Below, piece after piece: positions 23,263-34,516 of a stretch of 64,000 nucleotides of DNA (position 1 is the first letter of the stretch; the number at the start of each line of letters is the position of its first letter). Source of the stretch: Thuidium tamariscinum (lineage: Eukaryota > Streptophyta > Bryopsida > Hypnales > Thuidiaceae); contig OX344750.2 in NCBI GenBank assembly GCA_947034885.2, forward strand, positions 35,822,821-35,886,820, given 5' to 3'. The translations under genes and the position numbers were made by a program. The notes beneath the pieces are model-generated. The model did no database searches, had not been told where the DNA came from, and saw only the letters and a list, made by a program, of their open reading frames with translations.

Positions 23263-26200
23263 AGCCATAGTGGCTCTTGACTTGTACCTTTTAACATAGT
23301 TCATTTAAAAGCTTTTGCCATAGAAAATGTAAAATGAGGGAATACAATTGTCTTAACTATGTGCATGAAGACTAGAATAGACAACCATTCCCTTATGTCA
23401 GGCATGACTAAATGTTGCACGTACCTTTGTAAGAAAGAATAAGTGCACCTCTATTTGTTCATGCTTTTATCCTGCAATTGTAGATTCTATCTTCTAAGTA
23501 GGAATGTGTTATGTATAGTACATTAAGGTTATCATAGAATTTTTTTGCAATCTCAATGTTTAAGGTTTAAGCACGTGTTTATTCAAATGCTTCTGCTACT
23601 CATATATATAATCAAGTTGGATGCCTTCTTTGCCACTGTTTCGTCCAATTCTTTCACAAGATTCTATTTTATAATTGAGTTTACTTCCCACTATTATTTT
23701 TGGACACCTTGAGCTTTAAGGCAATGATGGTCAATCTCTATTCTAAATTAATTGCCCATGGCTATCACATAATTTATCAAATGTTGCTCATTGTGTCGAT
23801 TAAAAATATAGTATTTGAAAGGCCATGCTTTTGTGAAGTACACACCTCTTGACACCATATACAAAGAATAGAATATGATGTGTAAAACTTATGTAATGCT
23901 TTCCTTGATCATGCTTCTTCCGTTGTCCACTTTAGCAATAGCCATTGATAGTTGCTCATCAGTCCATGCGTTGTTTCCCCCCTTATTATCTATGCACATT
24001 TTGTTGTACATTACTATGGTGTTTCTTTCCATTCAACTACCAATTGTTGATGTTTTGGATGCATGCAAGGTTAGTTGGTGGACTGGTAGTTGTGGTATCT
24101 TCTACAAATTGAGAAAATTGTACTAATTACCTTTGGAAAATTTGGCTTATTACAAGATTGAAGAACCCATGCCTATTAGGCATATCAATATGTGCACAAC
24201 AATAGGGGTGTCATTCTAACTTGCTTCATGTAGTCTAGAACTTGCTACAATACTTCACTTATTCCTAGCTCAAGGTGCTCAGATGTTGCTTGTAGATATG
24301 TTTTCCCTCCATGTCCTATAACAATGTTTCTCCCTTGCAATTGATTGCAATTAGTGGACTCATCACTCTTCTTTGACTAATCACTACTATTGCACAAACC
24401 ATCACTAGTCACTAGACTAAGGCCAATCGATATAGTCATGATGCTACTCTTCAATCCTAATGCTATGTAATCTTCTATGTAATAGCAAAATATTTGAAAG
24501 TCACCAATCACTCACTAATGTTGAGATTTAGATTCAACGTTAGTTCCCTACTCCCATTATGCAATTACAAGAAGCTAAATAGATTAGAAGTCTCATGGTA
24601 TGAGTTACCTAGATACTAAGACTAAGACTTAAATTTAGCAACAGTTCTTATACCATTCTCATTATACATTAATTATATATAGGTAAATAAATTATATGAC
24701 TCAATATGAATTTTCACTCATTCATACTAAAATTCAAATCCAATGTTAGCACAAGTACCATTTTGATACTACAACTACATGTAGCTAACCAAATTTGAAG
24801 ACACACTATGGATCCTTGGACAATTGAAAATGCATGGTCTATGGATCCTGCATATTTGATTCTAAATTCAAGAGTATCAATCTATAAACGGTCCATTGCA
24901 AGTTTTAGAAACGACAAAGCAACTCTTTCATCAAACTCTCAAAGTTAACTTAGAACCTTATTATAACCATCCAAAAAGGAATCACAAAAATTAGTCCCAA
25001 TCTTTGCTAAAATTCATGCACCCTAATGGTTGCCAATGAAGTCTTGGTTGGTAGTTGGAGGCTACACCTTAAGCTTATGCGTATCTATGTGATACCTTTC
25101 CCAAAGATATATCAAACATTGTGGTCAATTACTTGACCACCCAAAAAATGCCTCTTTAGTTCAATATGGTCAATGATATGTCGACCATTCAAAAGGTCCT
25201 TCTCATAGCAATTAGGAATATTATACTACATGCAGGCCTTTCTTTTTCTTTTTCATGTTAGAGAAAAAATAATATGGCTAAAAATATGGTAAAAAATTGT
25301 GAGTTTTATCACCAGAAAACTTCAAATTATTAAAAAAATCTTGTGAATGAAAACATAATTATAGGCATGTAAAACATACAAGTGTGATATTCTCTATCCA
25401 ATATGAATAAATGAATGTTGAAATTTGAAGCACCGCAATTACATTTTATACTGCCACTTTGGCACTATGTAAGACCATTTCCTTCATGAAGTCCAATCTA
25501 TCCATGCAACAGACATGTCTGGTGACCAAACCCCAAGATTGTATTCCAGGAAGATAATCAAACGATGCAAGGCAGTACAAAAGTTCAAGAAACAAGTTAT
25601 TTGACATTTTGCTTTCTAAAAAGTAGGAAAAGAATTCAAACTTCAATGTAAAATTAGCAATATCTAACATTCAATAGCCCATAGAGGGATTGCCTTTCTC
25701 TTTGTGAAGTCCCCATCACCTAATTTCATCTGACATTTCTTGAAGTTTACAACTTTAGTTACTGAATGGTGTGAAATATTTCACATCATTTCATCTGCTG
25801 GATGGAATGGTGTGCGATATTCCACCCCAATTCATCCACTGGGAGGCAGTGTGATAGGCTGCTACTGAATGTTATGTAATTATCTACCATGACTCTACTT
25901 AGATGGATTTTAACACTGAAAAGTGATGGAAAATGCATATGCAAGCTAGGGAGTCTTCTCTGCCATGATGAACCTGGCCATGAATTATGGGAAACTCCGT
26001 CTTTGTCAGAAATTGTAAAAATTTATTCAGCCTATTGTAACTAACTTTCTTTTGCGAAATTTAATTGAAATTGCCTCACATTAGCATCAGCGTTCCCAGA
26101 ATACATATACAGTAATTTGCAGCAATGCTATATTTGTAACTAACACGGGGCTATTTCTGCGATTTATCATAAATTACCGCAGAAGGCACTTGATAAATTT

Positions 26201-27036
26201 TGGAAAAAAAGGTAGAATTATGCATTAATTTTTTTCCCTTGGAAGTGTGCAACTTGCGACAAGTGTACCAATTTGGTGTATTTAGAGGGCTAATTCCCAT
26301 AGATGTTCCAACTAAAATTGAAAATTGCTTTAAAAGTTTGTGCAAAAATGGAGATTTCTTTATATGTTGATTGCCTTCATTGCTCATGCCAAGTCTTCAC
26401 ATCAACACAAATCCAAAACCATTGCTCAAAAAACAATAAGCCATTGCTCACAAACAATGAACCAACTAAACCAAACCAATTGAACCAATCTCTTAGTTGA
26501 ATCAAACAGCCAAAAATAATTAAACAAATCTCTCAATTGAACAAACAATTTAATGAAAATTCTACAAAACACCTAGAGTTGCAGAAGTGAAGGTCTTCTA
26601 AACCCTAGGTTGTGAGGAAGAAGACATGTAAGGTGATGGGTGCGACATAGACAGTCTAAATGGAGCCACCAACGCTGAAAATCGACCATCTAGGTAAGAT
26701 TTTTCCTAATCCTATTCCAGCATGTAATCAAATGAAAGCTAAAACCAAATTGGATGAATATGTGGTTTTGCAACCTTCTATTTGCGAGGTGAGAAAACTT
26801 GCTTAAATCTCAATTTTAGACTTGATTTCTACAATATAATTTTAGTGCATGCAAAATCTAGGTAAAACCCAAGCAAATTTTAGCCACTTTAGGGAACATT
26901 GGTTAGTACTGCATAAAAGTCCTTCAGAATACAAACTAATTTATTAGAGTCTACGTGCATGCACAATATTATAGAGTCATCTCGTTTTACACATCAGAAA
27001 TTGGAATTTCTATTATGGGGCCATCTTGACCATTAT
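23263..27036. other. Long AT-rich stretch, no gene recognised
   Basis: Only short open frames occur and none resembles a known family or links to others through splice signals. There are no tRNA-like folds and no element ends that could be paired. Short self-similar phrases such as GTGTGAAATATTTCAC and GTGTGCGATATTCCACC (about 25768-25825) form a small imperfect repeat. Confidence 0.45.
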
Positions 27037-27590
27037 TACTACTATACCTTTTTTTTACTTTTTGAGAAAGTGCCAAGATGGCAATCACTTTAAATTTGAT
27101 GAAGCATTGTATTTCTACATTCATCCATCTTTTGGACATAAAAACACTTTTCCATCATTATTATCATCCACTTTTTCATCCAAATTTGACAACTTCCTCC
27201 ATATTTTCAAGAAAATTGAAAAATTTCTGACGAAAAAAGATTACTTTTATTTGGTGAAAAAAAGACATTTATTTTGAAATGGTGCAACATTAGGGGAAAT
27301 TTCAGCCCTCAAAGGGGCTGTGAGTTTTGAACCCCTGCGGTGCAATTAGGGAGAAAAATCTTTTTTTTTTCCAAAAATGCAGTAATGACGTGGTCGAGCT
27401 TCAGCCACATCAGATTGACTAATTTTTTAATATTTTTAATATTTTTTTATTTTATTTTTTTCAAAATCTTACCAAAAAAAATAATTTTAAAATTTTTCTG
27501 TTTTGGCACCTCTGGAGGCCCCTTCCAGGGCTGAAATTCACTCTAATGTCTGGCCCCATGGTGCCGGAAAAAAAAAGAGTTGATTACTAC
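27037..27590 (+). repeat. Dispersed repeat C, copy interrupted by a MITE
   Basis: 27037-27287 and 27549-27590 together match the minus-strand reading of 22985-23262. The break lies exactly at GGTGCAA / TCTGGCC, where the family B MITE at 27288-27548 is inserted. The other copy reads GGTACAATCTGGCC without interruption. Confidence 0.8.
27288..27548. mobile_element. MITE, family B (CATTAGG ends), copy 2
   Basis: It begins CATTAGGGGAAATTTCAGCC and ends GGGCTGAAATTCACTCTAATG in inverted form. It is 261 bp and non-coding, with an AATGACGTGGTCGAG word as in the other copies. The uninterrupted repeat at 22985-23262 serves as its empty site and defines both ends to the base. No target duplication is apparent. 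Confidence 0.85.
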
Positions 27591-27657
27591 CCAAGTAACC
27601 CAACTCAGGAAGAGGAGTACCTTACCTCAAATTGTCATGATCGTTGCAGTAGGCATA

Positions 27658-27933
27658 TAAGGTAGGTACACCCAAAATGGCACCTGACCTTAAAGCGCTC
27701 TGTACAACGTGCATAGATTTTCAAAATCAGTCATGTACCCAGACTGTAGATGGCGCTTTCAGAAACACACTTTGACTGTTAATAACTTTTGCATACGGTA
27801 TCCAAATCCACTGTTCTTTGGTGCGTTGGAACATGCTTTCACTCACCAACAAGACTATAAAAAAATTTGAACAACATAATAACAGGAACTAGGCACAGTA
27901 GAGAAACTGGCACTTTTGGGTGTACCTACCTTA
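27658..27933. mobile_element. MITE, family D (TAAGGTAGGTACACCC ends)
   Basis: TAAGGTAGGTACACCCAAAA at the left is mirrored by TTTTGGGTGTACCTACCTTA at the right, nearly perfect inverted repeats of about 26 bp around a 276-bp element. The bases TAA and TTA at the tips would suit a 3-bp TWA target as in PIF/Harbinger elements, but the class is not proven. A G-rich tract follows at 27940-27957. The palindrome arms contain an older relative (about 36654-36946 and 43722-44010). Confidence 0.8.
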
Positions 27934-28069
27934 ACATCTGGGGAGGGGGGGGGGGGAGATTGACAGAAAATAATCCCGAGAAAAAATGCCGAGACTATAA
28001 TTGGGAAGTTATTTCCTAAATATTATTTTGTATGGAGGAAAACAAAATCTCATGAAATATTTGAGATAA

Positions 28070-28380
28070 TGGCGAATTTCGTTAAAATGGCAGTATTCCA
28101 TTAGTTTGACGCTTTTGACAGTTCAGACCATGCGGTTTGAAATCTAAAACTCTCATAGATTTTTGAAATCTACATGTGTTATAAATGTTTGAAATCTACA
28201 CTAGTCCAAGATGTTTTAGAATGTGTACCGTCTAAAATCTAAACATATCATAGATTTTTAAAATCTACATGATTTCTAGATGTTTGAAATCTGCACTATT
28301 CCTAGATGTCAATTTTCAGTTGAGATCGTGCGGTCTGAAAAATGGCATAAGGAATACCACCATTTTAACAAAATTCACCA
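28070..28380. mobile_element. MITE, family E, copy 1
   Basis: The left end TGGCGAATTTCGTTAAAATG and right end CATTTTAACAAAATTCACCA are inverted repeats of about 30 bp that continue into a GCAGTATTCC-type word. The interior has repeated small palindromes of the form ATAGATTTTTGAAATCTA(C). It is non-coding; its relative lies at 31828-32094. Confidence 0.85.
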
Positions 28381-31300
28381 TGATATTGCATCAGTCGGAT
28401 TTCATGTTTTCTAAAACTCCAGATTGTGCATCCTACAATTAGTATTGAAGATGGTCAATAATAGGAAGGGTATAGAAACTGCAGCCTGTTCGAAGTATGC
28501 AATGGCTTCAAAGAATTTGTTGATCTAATCTAACATGTACGCTTCCAAAAAGAAGCATACATGCTCTGTTGGTAGATGTCCATCTCAATTATCGTCTCAA
28601 ATCTTTCCCTGAAACAAGCATTCCGAGCAACCTTGAGTTCAGATGGCTGAAAGAGTTCTATCATCAACCTGGTTACTTATCCCGTAGTGAGCATCAACAT
28701 CAACAAGCCTTTTGCTAATTAATGTATGCACATTCAATTGCATATGTACTTTCTCAAGTTGTATGCCGTAATCTGTCTAAATGCAGGGCTAGTCACTATC
28801 AAAAGTTGTCACTGAATTGCTCACTCACAGCCAAATTTTGGAATGGAGAGCCAGCCTTTGATGCAGACTATTAATTTCCAATGACCAGGGAATGATGTTT
28901 CAGATGGCTAATTTCCTAGTCCATATCTCAATCTAGATGTCAGTAAAGGGCCTTGGGAAGCAGATTACGGTTCAACTCAAATTGATTGTATGCAAGTAAT
29001 GCAAAACTGATGCTAGAAGTCCGGTTCACATGGTTGCAATTCAACGCAATTTCAAAGTTTTTTCTGGCACAATTTACTTCCATAGCACTGCTACCGTAGC
29101 AGTTCAAGCGTAGCAGCACTTGTCGATATCTCCAACTGACTGCAAACGTATGGGAGCCAATCGATGTCCGAGTAAATCTGAAAATCTGAAAATCTGAAAA
29201 TACCACACTGCTTAAAACCAAACGACTTACCAGTACATCACTTTGATTTGTCGTCAACTTCATTATATCGGCAGAACAAAGAGCTTGAAATAGCACTGTG
29301 GCAGTTCCCTTTGTCCTCCATTAGTCCGTCAGCAGATTTCAGAGTTCTGGTGGCAGAAAATTTCTCGTGGATACTTCGAAAGCTCCACCTTCGTCTCTCA
29401 CTTTTCCAATAGAGGAATACCAGTAGAGTTCCTGATTGCTGTATCAAAAGCATGGAAAGGAGATTTGCTTAACGTTGAAAACTAGTATCCACCTCCTTCC
29501 ATTCCGATGTTGACACCCAACTCATTCAACTTCCACCAGTTGTTGAAGAATGTGAGTGTGCCACATGGCAAGCTCTGTCCAACAATAACAATTAAACATC
29601 TTAACTTCAACCCATTTTCACTTGAGAACAAATAATATATACTGCAGCCCTCCAGTATCCCTCCCGAAGCCTGTTTTTTCTTGAATCACGAACATCCAGT
29701 TGACTCATCAGACTGAGGACTACCGACCTAACTGAGCCAAAGTCATGGAAATCACAGTCCCGAAACAAGAGAATTGCAATAAGATGCTCCGGAAGAGTAT
29801 ACGAAATCCAACAACTGAGTGACTTGCCCATACATAGAGTCAACAGTGGCAATCACTAATTGTGTAACATGTGGCAACAGAGTCTTTGTTCGCATGAATT
29901 TCCGGCAAACTGTGTCCCATTGTGTGCTCCTGATCCTGCTGATGTTCGAACTTCCATGGGAACTGCTTGAAACAATCGCCTACTGTTGCACCACGCCTGG
30001 CTGAAACTGCACTGCCCTGCAGAGTTTGGACCACCACTTTCCGAATGCTGAGGAGTATGTAGACGGACAGTTGGGTGGACACAGCTTTCTATGTTGCTAG
30101 CGTAGCCTTCCTTTTAATCTTCTCTGTGGCTTTAATTTTTGCAGCTCTGTGAATGGTTGCTTCCGAAGGACATTCCACCAATCCTCCGCAGCTATCTACG
30201 TGTCGAAGTTATCCGCCCAGTGGCCCTTTTTAGTGAGTGAAATTGTTGGTTGAAAGCAACTTTTCCTGCCTGGCCGTGCAACAATACGGGTAACCACTTG
30301 CAAGCTACGGGATCAAAATAATTGTCGTGATCACGTCTTCCTCAGCTGAATTATTAATTTTTTTTTTCCTTACATTTCGTTAACCCCCCATTTGATCTTC
30401 CTGTGACCGTGCACAATTCTCCATAGATCGAATGAAAATGCGGCCGATATTTCCTTGTTGCACATCAACACCGAGTCATACACATTTCGTCCTCCACATC
30501 CTTACTACAGACCCAAATTGTGATTCAAATGAATTTACTATAGTACAGAATAAGTCAGGATATTCATCGAGAATTGTCGGATCTTGGCAGTTTACTGCTA
30601 ATTGAGAGCATGGGTAGGCTGGAAATCTGGAATTATGACAATTGGATTAGAGTTTTCTCTTTAATTCCGACGGAAGGTCTACTCAAAGGACCAACAGTGG
30701 CCGGGTCACTCCGTCATCCTTGCTGAAACCTTCATTTCCACGGCGCCGTGCTGGCAGGTAAGCGTAATTAGTTTGAGCAGTCAGTCAAAGATTGCGTGAC
30801 GGGGTTCCTTTCCATTCCCCGAATGAAAGAAGAAGCCAGAAGGTTTGACACTTGGTGCAATGGAAATGCACAATTCGGTGAGCGAAGCGGCGGAGTTGGT
30901 TGCACTGGCTGCCGGCTCTCGGTCTGGATAAGGATCGGAATCTAGTCAGCCCTCACTGGACGGATTCACTCCGTCCTCGGCCAACGCCAACGGTAATAAC
31001 TTAACTGCTCTCTCCGTCTCGTAGCCGGCATCTCCAGCAGGGTGGAAAAAGCATTGAGAAAACTACTGTAGAGAATCATTCAAGCTCTCTCTCCTGCCTG
31101 CAGAGACGGAGGCTGCTGTAAATTCCAGACGTGAACTGAAATTTGTTTCCTACTTTTACCCCGGGAATCGATTTCATAAACCACGGCACCAATTGGATTG
31201 CGGCTACGAAAACGAAAGGATCCCTGAAAAGACGTGCCGTGTAACGTACTTAAGTATTAAGTGAAGGCAGTACGAATGTAAAAGCTCGCAGCAAGGATTG

Positions 31301-31827
31301 GCGGATGTTCTCACTTCTCAGTGAAAGCAAAACCACAGTACAGCACAGTACAGGCGTGGGGGGAATACCGGCCCGCCCTCAGCGAAGGGTGACCCGCCAG
31401 GCAGACTCGAAGAACAAAATCCTATCATGGCAGCTCCTTCAATTTTGGAGTCAAAGCCAACCGAAAGGCGGGCACTGGTATCTCACAAATTCTTCTGTTG
31501 GGTTTTTCTTGTCTGTCCACAGGGATGTTGGAAATGGGGAAATGCGGATAATAAGCATGTGGAATCCAGGGAGGGACAACCCTGTAGAAAGGGGGTCTAA
31601 TCTTGAACCCTGTGAGGAGGGGAAGAAGGGACGGCCTAACAGTGTCCAATGGATGATAGAGAATCGTTGTATGTAAGATCATGTTATGTAAGACAAAAGT
31701 GTGCATGTTTTTTAGACCTTTGAATTATTGTTTTAAAAAGGGGAGCTTTTGTTCAGTAGTTTGACCACCAATGAGTGTTCTATCATCACCCCCATTACTC
31801 TCTAAAGTACGACTTTACAAAATATAA
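28381..31827. other. Moderate-GC stretch without a recognised gene
   Basis: This region is less AT-rich than its surroundings, especially 30700-31680, yet no open frame resembles a family I know. The longest frames are 123 codons at 31305-31676 (plus) and 118 codons at 28940-29296 (minus). A 24-codon frame at 30860-30931 (starts MEMHNSVSEAAELVALAAGS) has gene-like composition and could be a first exon or upstream ORF. A short tandem CTGAAAAT repeat lies at 29176-29205. It may be unique gene-flanking DNA or a decayed gene. Confidence 0.35.
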
Positions 31828-32094
31828 GATGAATTTCGTTAAAACAGCGGTATTCCATTAATTTGACACTTTCGACAGTTTAGACCATGTGGTCTAAACT
31901 GTAAAATCATCATAGATCTTTGAAATCTATATGAGTTGTAGATGTCTGAAATCCAAATTTGTCATAGATTTTAAAAATCTATATGCATCCTAGATGTCTA
32001 AAATTTTTACTTGTCGTAGATGTCAGTTTTCACGTCAGACCGTGTAGTCTGAAAAATGGCATTTGGAATACTGCCATTTTAACAAAATTCACCA
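31828..32094. mobile_element. MITE, family E, copy 2
   Basis: It has the same ends as the element at 28070-28380 (TGAATTTCGTTAAAACAGCG at the left, CCATTTTAACAAAATTCACC at the right) and the same interior ATAGATTTTAAAAATCTAT palindromes. It is 267 bp and non-coding. Confidence 0.85.
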
Positions 32095-32168
32095 TATATT
32101 GAGATTTGTTTCAATGTTATGTCTAGAATTTGCCATTTATATTTTGAGGACACATTCTATCCCTTTAA

Positions 32169-32390
32169 CCCTTAAACGTCAAAGAGGACGTTTTGCGTCC
32201 GCAGAATGAGAGAGAATCTTTCCTTATAGAATGGAAGTGCAACTATTGGTCCTCGGTTTTAGGGGTGGAAAGGAGAAATCTTCTACAGGGCTTTGACTTC
32301 CAATGAATATAATTGGCTTTTCCAAAGTAGATGATGTCACAAGGAATCAAAATGCATGATTTCCACGATCACCAGTCCGTCGTTTAAGGG
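32169..32390. mobile_element. TTAA-flanked MITE with piggyBac-like ends
   Basis: TTAA at 32165-32168, then CCCTTAAACGTCAAAG; the right end is CAGTCCGTCGTTTAAGGG, then TTAA at 32391-32394. It is 222 bp. A subterminal palindrome GGACGTTTTGCGTCC lies near the left end. The body matches 18348-18558. The perfect TTAA pair and CCCTT(A)AACG tips are the pattern of piggyBac superfamily insertions. Confidence 0.85.
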
Positions 32391-32409
32391 TTAATCGCCA
32401 AGGGGACAA

Positions 32410-32630
32410 CCCTAGAATGCCACGGCAGACTAGAGAGGTGCGATGAATGACAAGGAATTCTTACATGTAAAACAGAATTGCAATCATTCATCTTTGATTT
32501 TAGGATTGGAAAGTAGAGATCTTCTATAGTTCTTTGACTTCAAATGAGTTTTTTTGAACATTTCATTACCAATGATTCCCACGACCTTAGAAATCATGAA
32601 TTTCACAGAGAACCCCGTGTCCTTCTAGAG
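32410..32630. mobile_element. Degenerate second copy of the TTAA MITE, directly adjacent
   Basis: It begins CCCTAGAATGCCACGG and ends CCGTGTCCTTCTAGAG followed by TTAA at 32631-32634; the left target is eroded (ACAA). Interior blocks (ATGACAAGGAATTCTTAC, GATCTTCTATAG, TTTGACTTC) follow the order in the intact neighbour. It is an older insertion beside the previous one. Confidence 0.6.
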
Positions 32631-33537
32631 TTAAGGGACTTATTGAGAAAGAAAGTAACTTAAATTTTTGGGTCTCCAACCATGTCACTTATATGGTAGT
32701 GGTTTGTAAGGTCAAGATACTCCTTTACATTAATTTTAACTATATTTTTAATTTTAATTTTAAAGTTTATTATAATAATAAAATATTTGGCAAGTTCACA
32801 ACCTTCACTAAGATGGATTTGGCAAAATCTAGAATAAAAAAGCCTTTAATTTTCCTATACTCTCATTTTATTGAAGGCTTGACAAAGGATTTTTTTGGTG
32901 ATAGATTGCCACAAGAAAGGCATTGATAGAAGCACCAAAATGCTCTACTTTCTCTATAGTGTATAATTTCTATAATTAGATCAAAATATTTTTTTTAATG
33001 AACAAATGAAAGGAGATTACTATACATCATTTGGATATTGTATACGAAAGTTATGTAGGATTAACTTTTCTTAATAGATTAATGTCCTAAAATTGTTTCT
33101 TCAATATATAATAAGGACTTATTGATGTAAAATATGTAAAGAATGAGAACATTTATTACTGAAGTGGCACTTTTAGCACATTTGGGTGTCCCTTCCTTCC
33201 TATATTGGATGATGAATAGCCTTTGACCTTTTTGAATAGGTGGTCAAATCTAAAGATTATGATAATTATAGTAGACTTTAGGATGGGTTTTTTCCACAAA
33301 CAAAATTTGTCAAGTAATGTTCTTAAAACATGCACTTCCAATGACTATTGCATTTCAACTCCAAAAATTCATAACTAACTCCACAAAGGTCCTGAAAATA
33401 TAAAACTACTTGGATTAGAAGCCAATTCCATCCTATTTCTGACAAAGAGTTGCTGAAAATTGTTCCAAGAAGTTTAACTTCCCCCCAATGCAATCAGGTT
33501 TTAAAAGGTCACTTTAATTACAGACTAGATACCTTAA

Positions 33538-33899
33538 CCCTTAAATGACGCGCACGCCAGTTTCTGGTCGATGAATGACTTCCAAACAATCTGCCGCATG
33601 AGAAAAACAGATTTTTTATCTAGTTTTTTTTGGGTAGAAAAGTTTTGATTGTATTCCATCATGCAGTGCACTGAAAACCTTCAATCAATGAACTCATATA
33701 TTTACAGGAGCCCAAATTCTGAGAAGAGGGTGTCGGACTTACACTGCCCCTCTTGTAAATTGCATGTCGGACTACATCCTTTGTTGACTTTCGCTCTATT
33801 TCACATTTGCGATTGGTCTAGAGCTTGAGCGGTCTGCGCAGAAATGGATACTGTTTACGAGCTGTTGCTCCCCACGGTGACCCGCCCGTCGTTTAGGGG
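33538..33899. mobile_element. TTAA-flanked element, second subfamily
   Basis: TTAA at 33534-33537, then CCCTTAAATGACGCGCACG; the right end GCCCGTCGTTTAGGGG precedes TTAA at 33900-33903. It is 362 bp and non-coding, with a subterminal palindrome CCAGTTTCTGG. It is distinct in its interior from the 220-bp elements, but its tips belong to the same family. Confidence 0.8.
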
Positions 33900-33984
33900 T
33901 TAATTTCATAATTTGGGGTAATCTTAGGTCAAATACCACAATTTTCAAGGATGGACTTTCCAGTTTCCACTGATTGCAGAATTC

Positions 33985-34180
33985 AAAGAGAAGGGTCTGA
34001 TCAACGGCATCTCATGTGTAGTAGAGTCTGCAAGACAAAAATGGGAGGAAATGAGGAAAGGTTGAATCTCCCCTAAAATCCGAAATTTCAAGCACTACAA
34101 CTGAGGTACATGAACCAACAAGGACCGAGGCATCAGGTTGCTCATTGGCAGAGAGGCTCATGTCCACTTGGACATGGGGC
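33985..34180 (+). other. Dispersed copy of an ncRNA-like segment (see about 60448-60625)
   Basis: Blocks shared in the same order with the snoRNA-cluster region at about 60448-60625 are CGGCATCTCATGTGT, GCAAGACA, GAGGAAATGAG, AAGGACC or AGGACC with AGGC, and GAGAGGCTCATGTCCACTT. Function is unknown. It could be a duplicated RNA gene or a low-copy mobile element. Confidence 0.5.
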
Positions 34181-34370
34181 ATGACGGATATGAAGCAAAA
34201 GCCGGTGATGGCAGATCCATTCCTATCCTATTAACTTTAGATGGTGCCTGTCTCCCAATAAGATTCCTTTCCATCTCAAATGATCCTTTAACTTTTCAGT
34301 ACTTTTCCCCTTCTTGAAACTCATAAATTTTCATCTTATTTTTTTAATCTTGAAACACCTACAGTAAGTT

Positions 34371-34516
34371 ACTCCCTCTCTCCCACTAAAAGCTTCCCAA
34401 ATTCTTACTGCAAAGACTGTAAATCAGTCTAATTAGGAAGCTTTTAGTGGGATAGAGGGAGTGCAAAGACTCTAAATCAGCCTAATTAGGAAGCTTTTAG
34501 TGGGACAGAGAGAGCA
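34371..34516. mobile_element. Stowaway-like MITE with a partial tandem duplication
   Basis: TA followed by CTCCCTCTCTCCCACTAAAA and, in inverted form, TTTTAGTGGGATAGAGGGAG at about 34444-34463. The CTCCCTC tip next to TA is the hallmark of Stowaway (Tc1/mariner) MITEs in plants. The right half (about 50 bp from GCAAAGACT to GGGA.AGAG.GAG) is repeated once more at about 34464-34515. Confidence 0.75.

Noticed and set aside
31305..31676. A 123-codon plus-strand frame proposed as a gene
   Set aside because: There is no family resemblance, no splice-linked partners and an unremarkable start context. It is kept only as part of an unexplained region.
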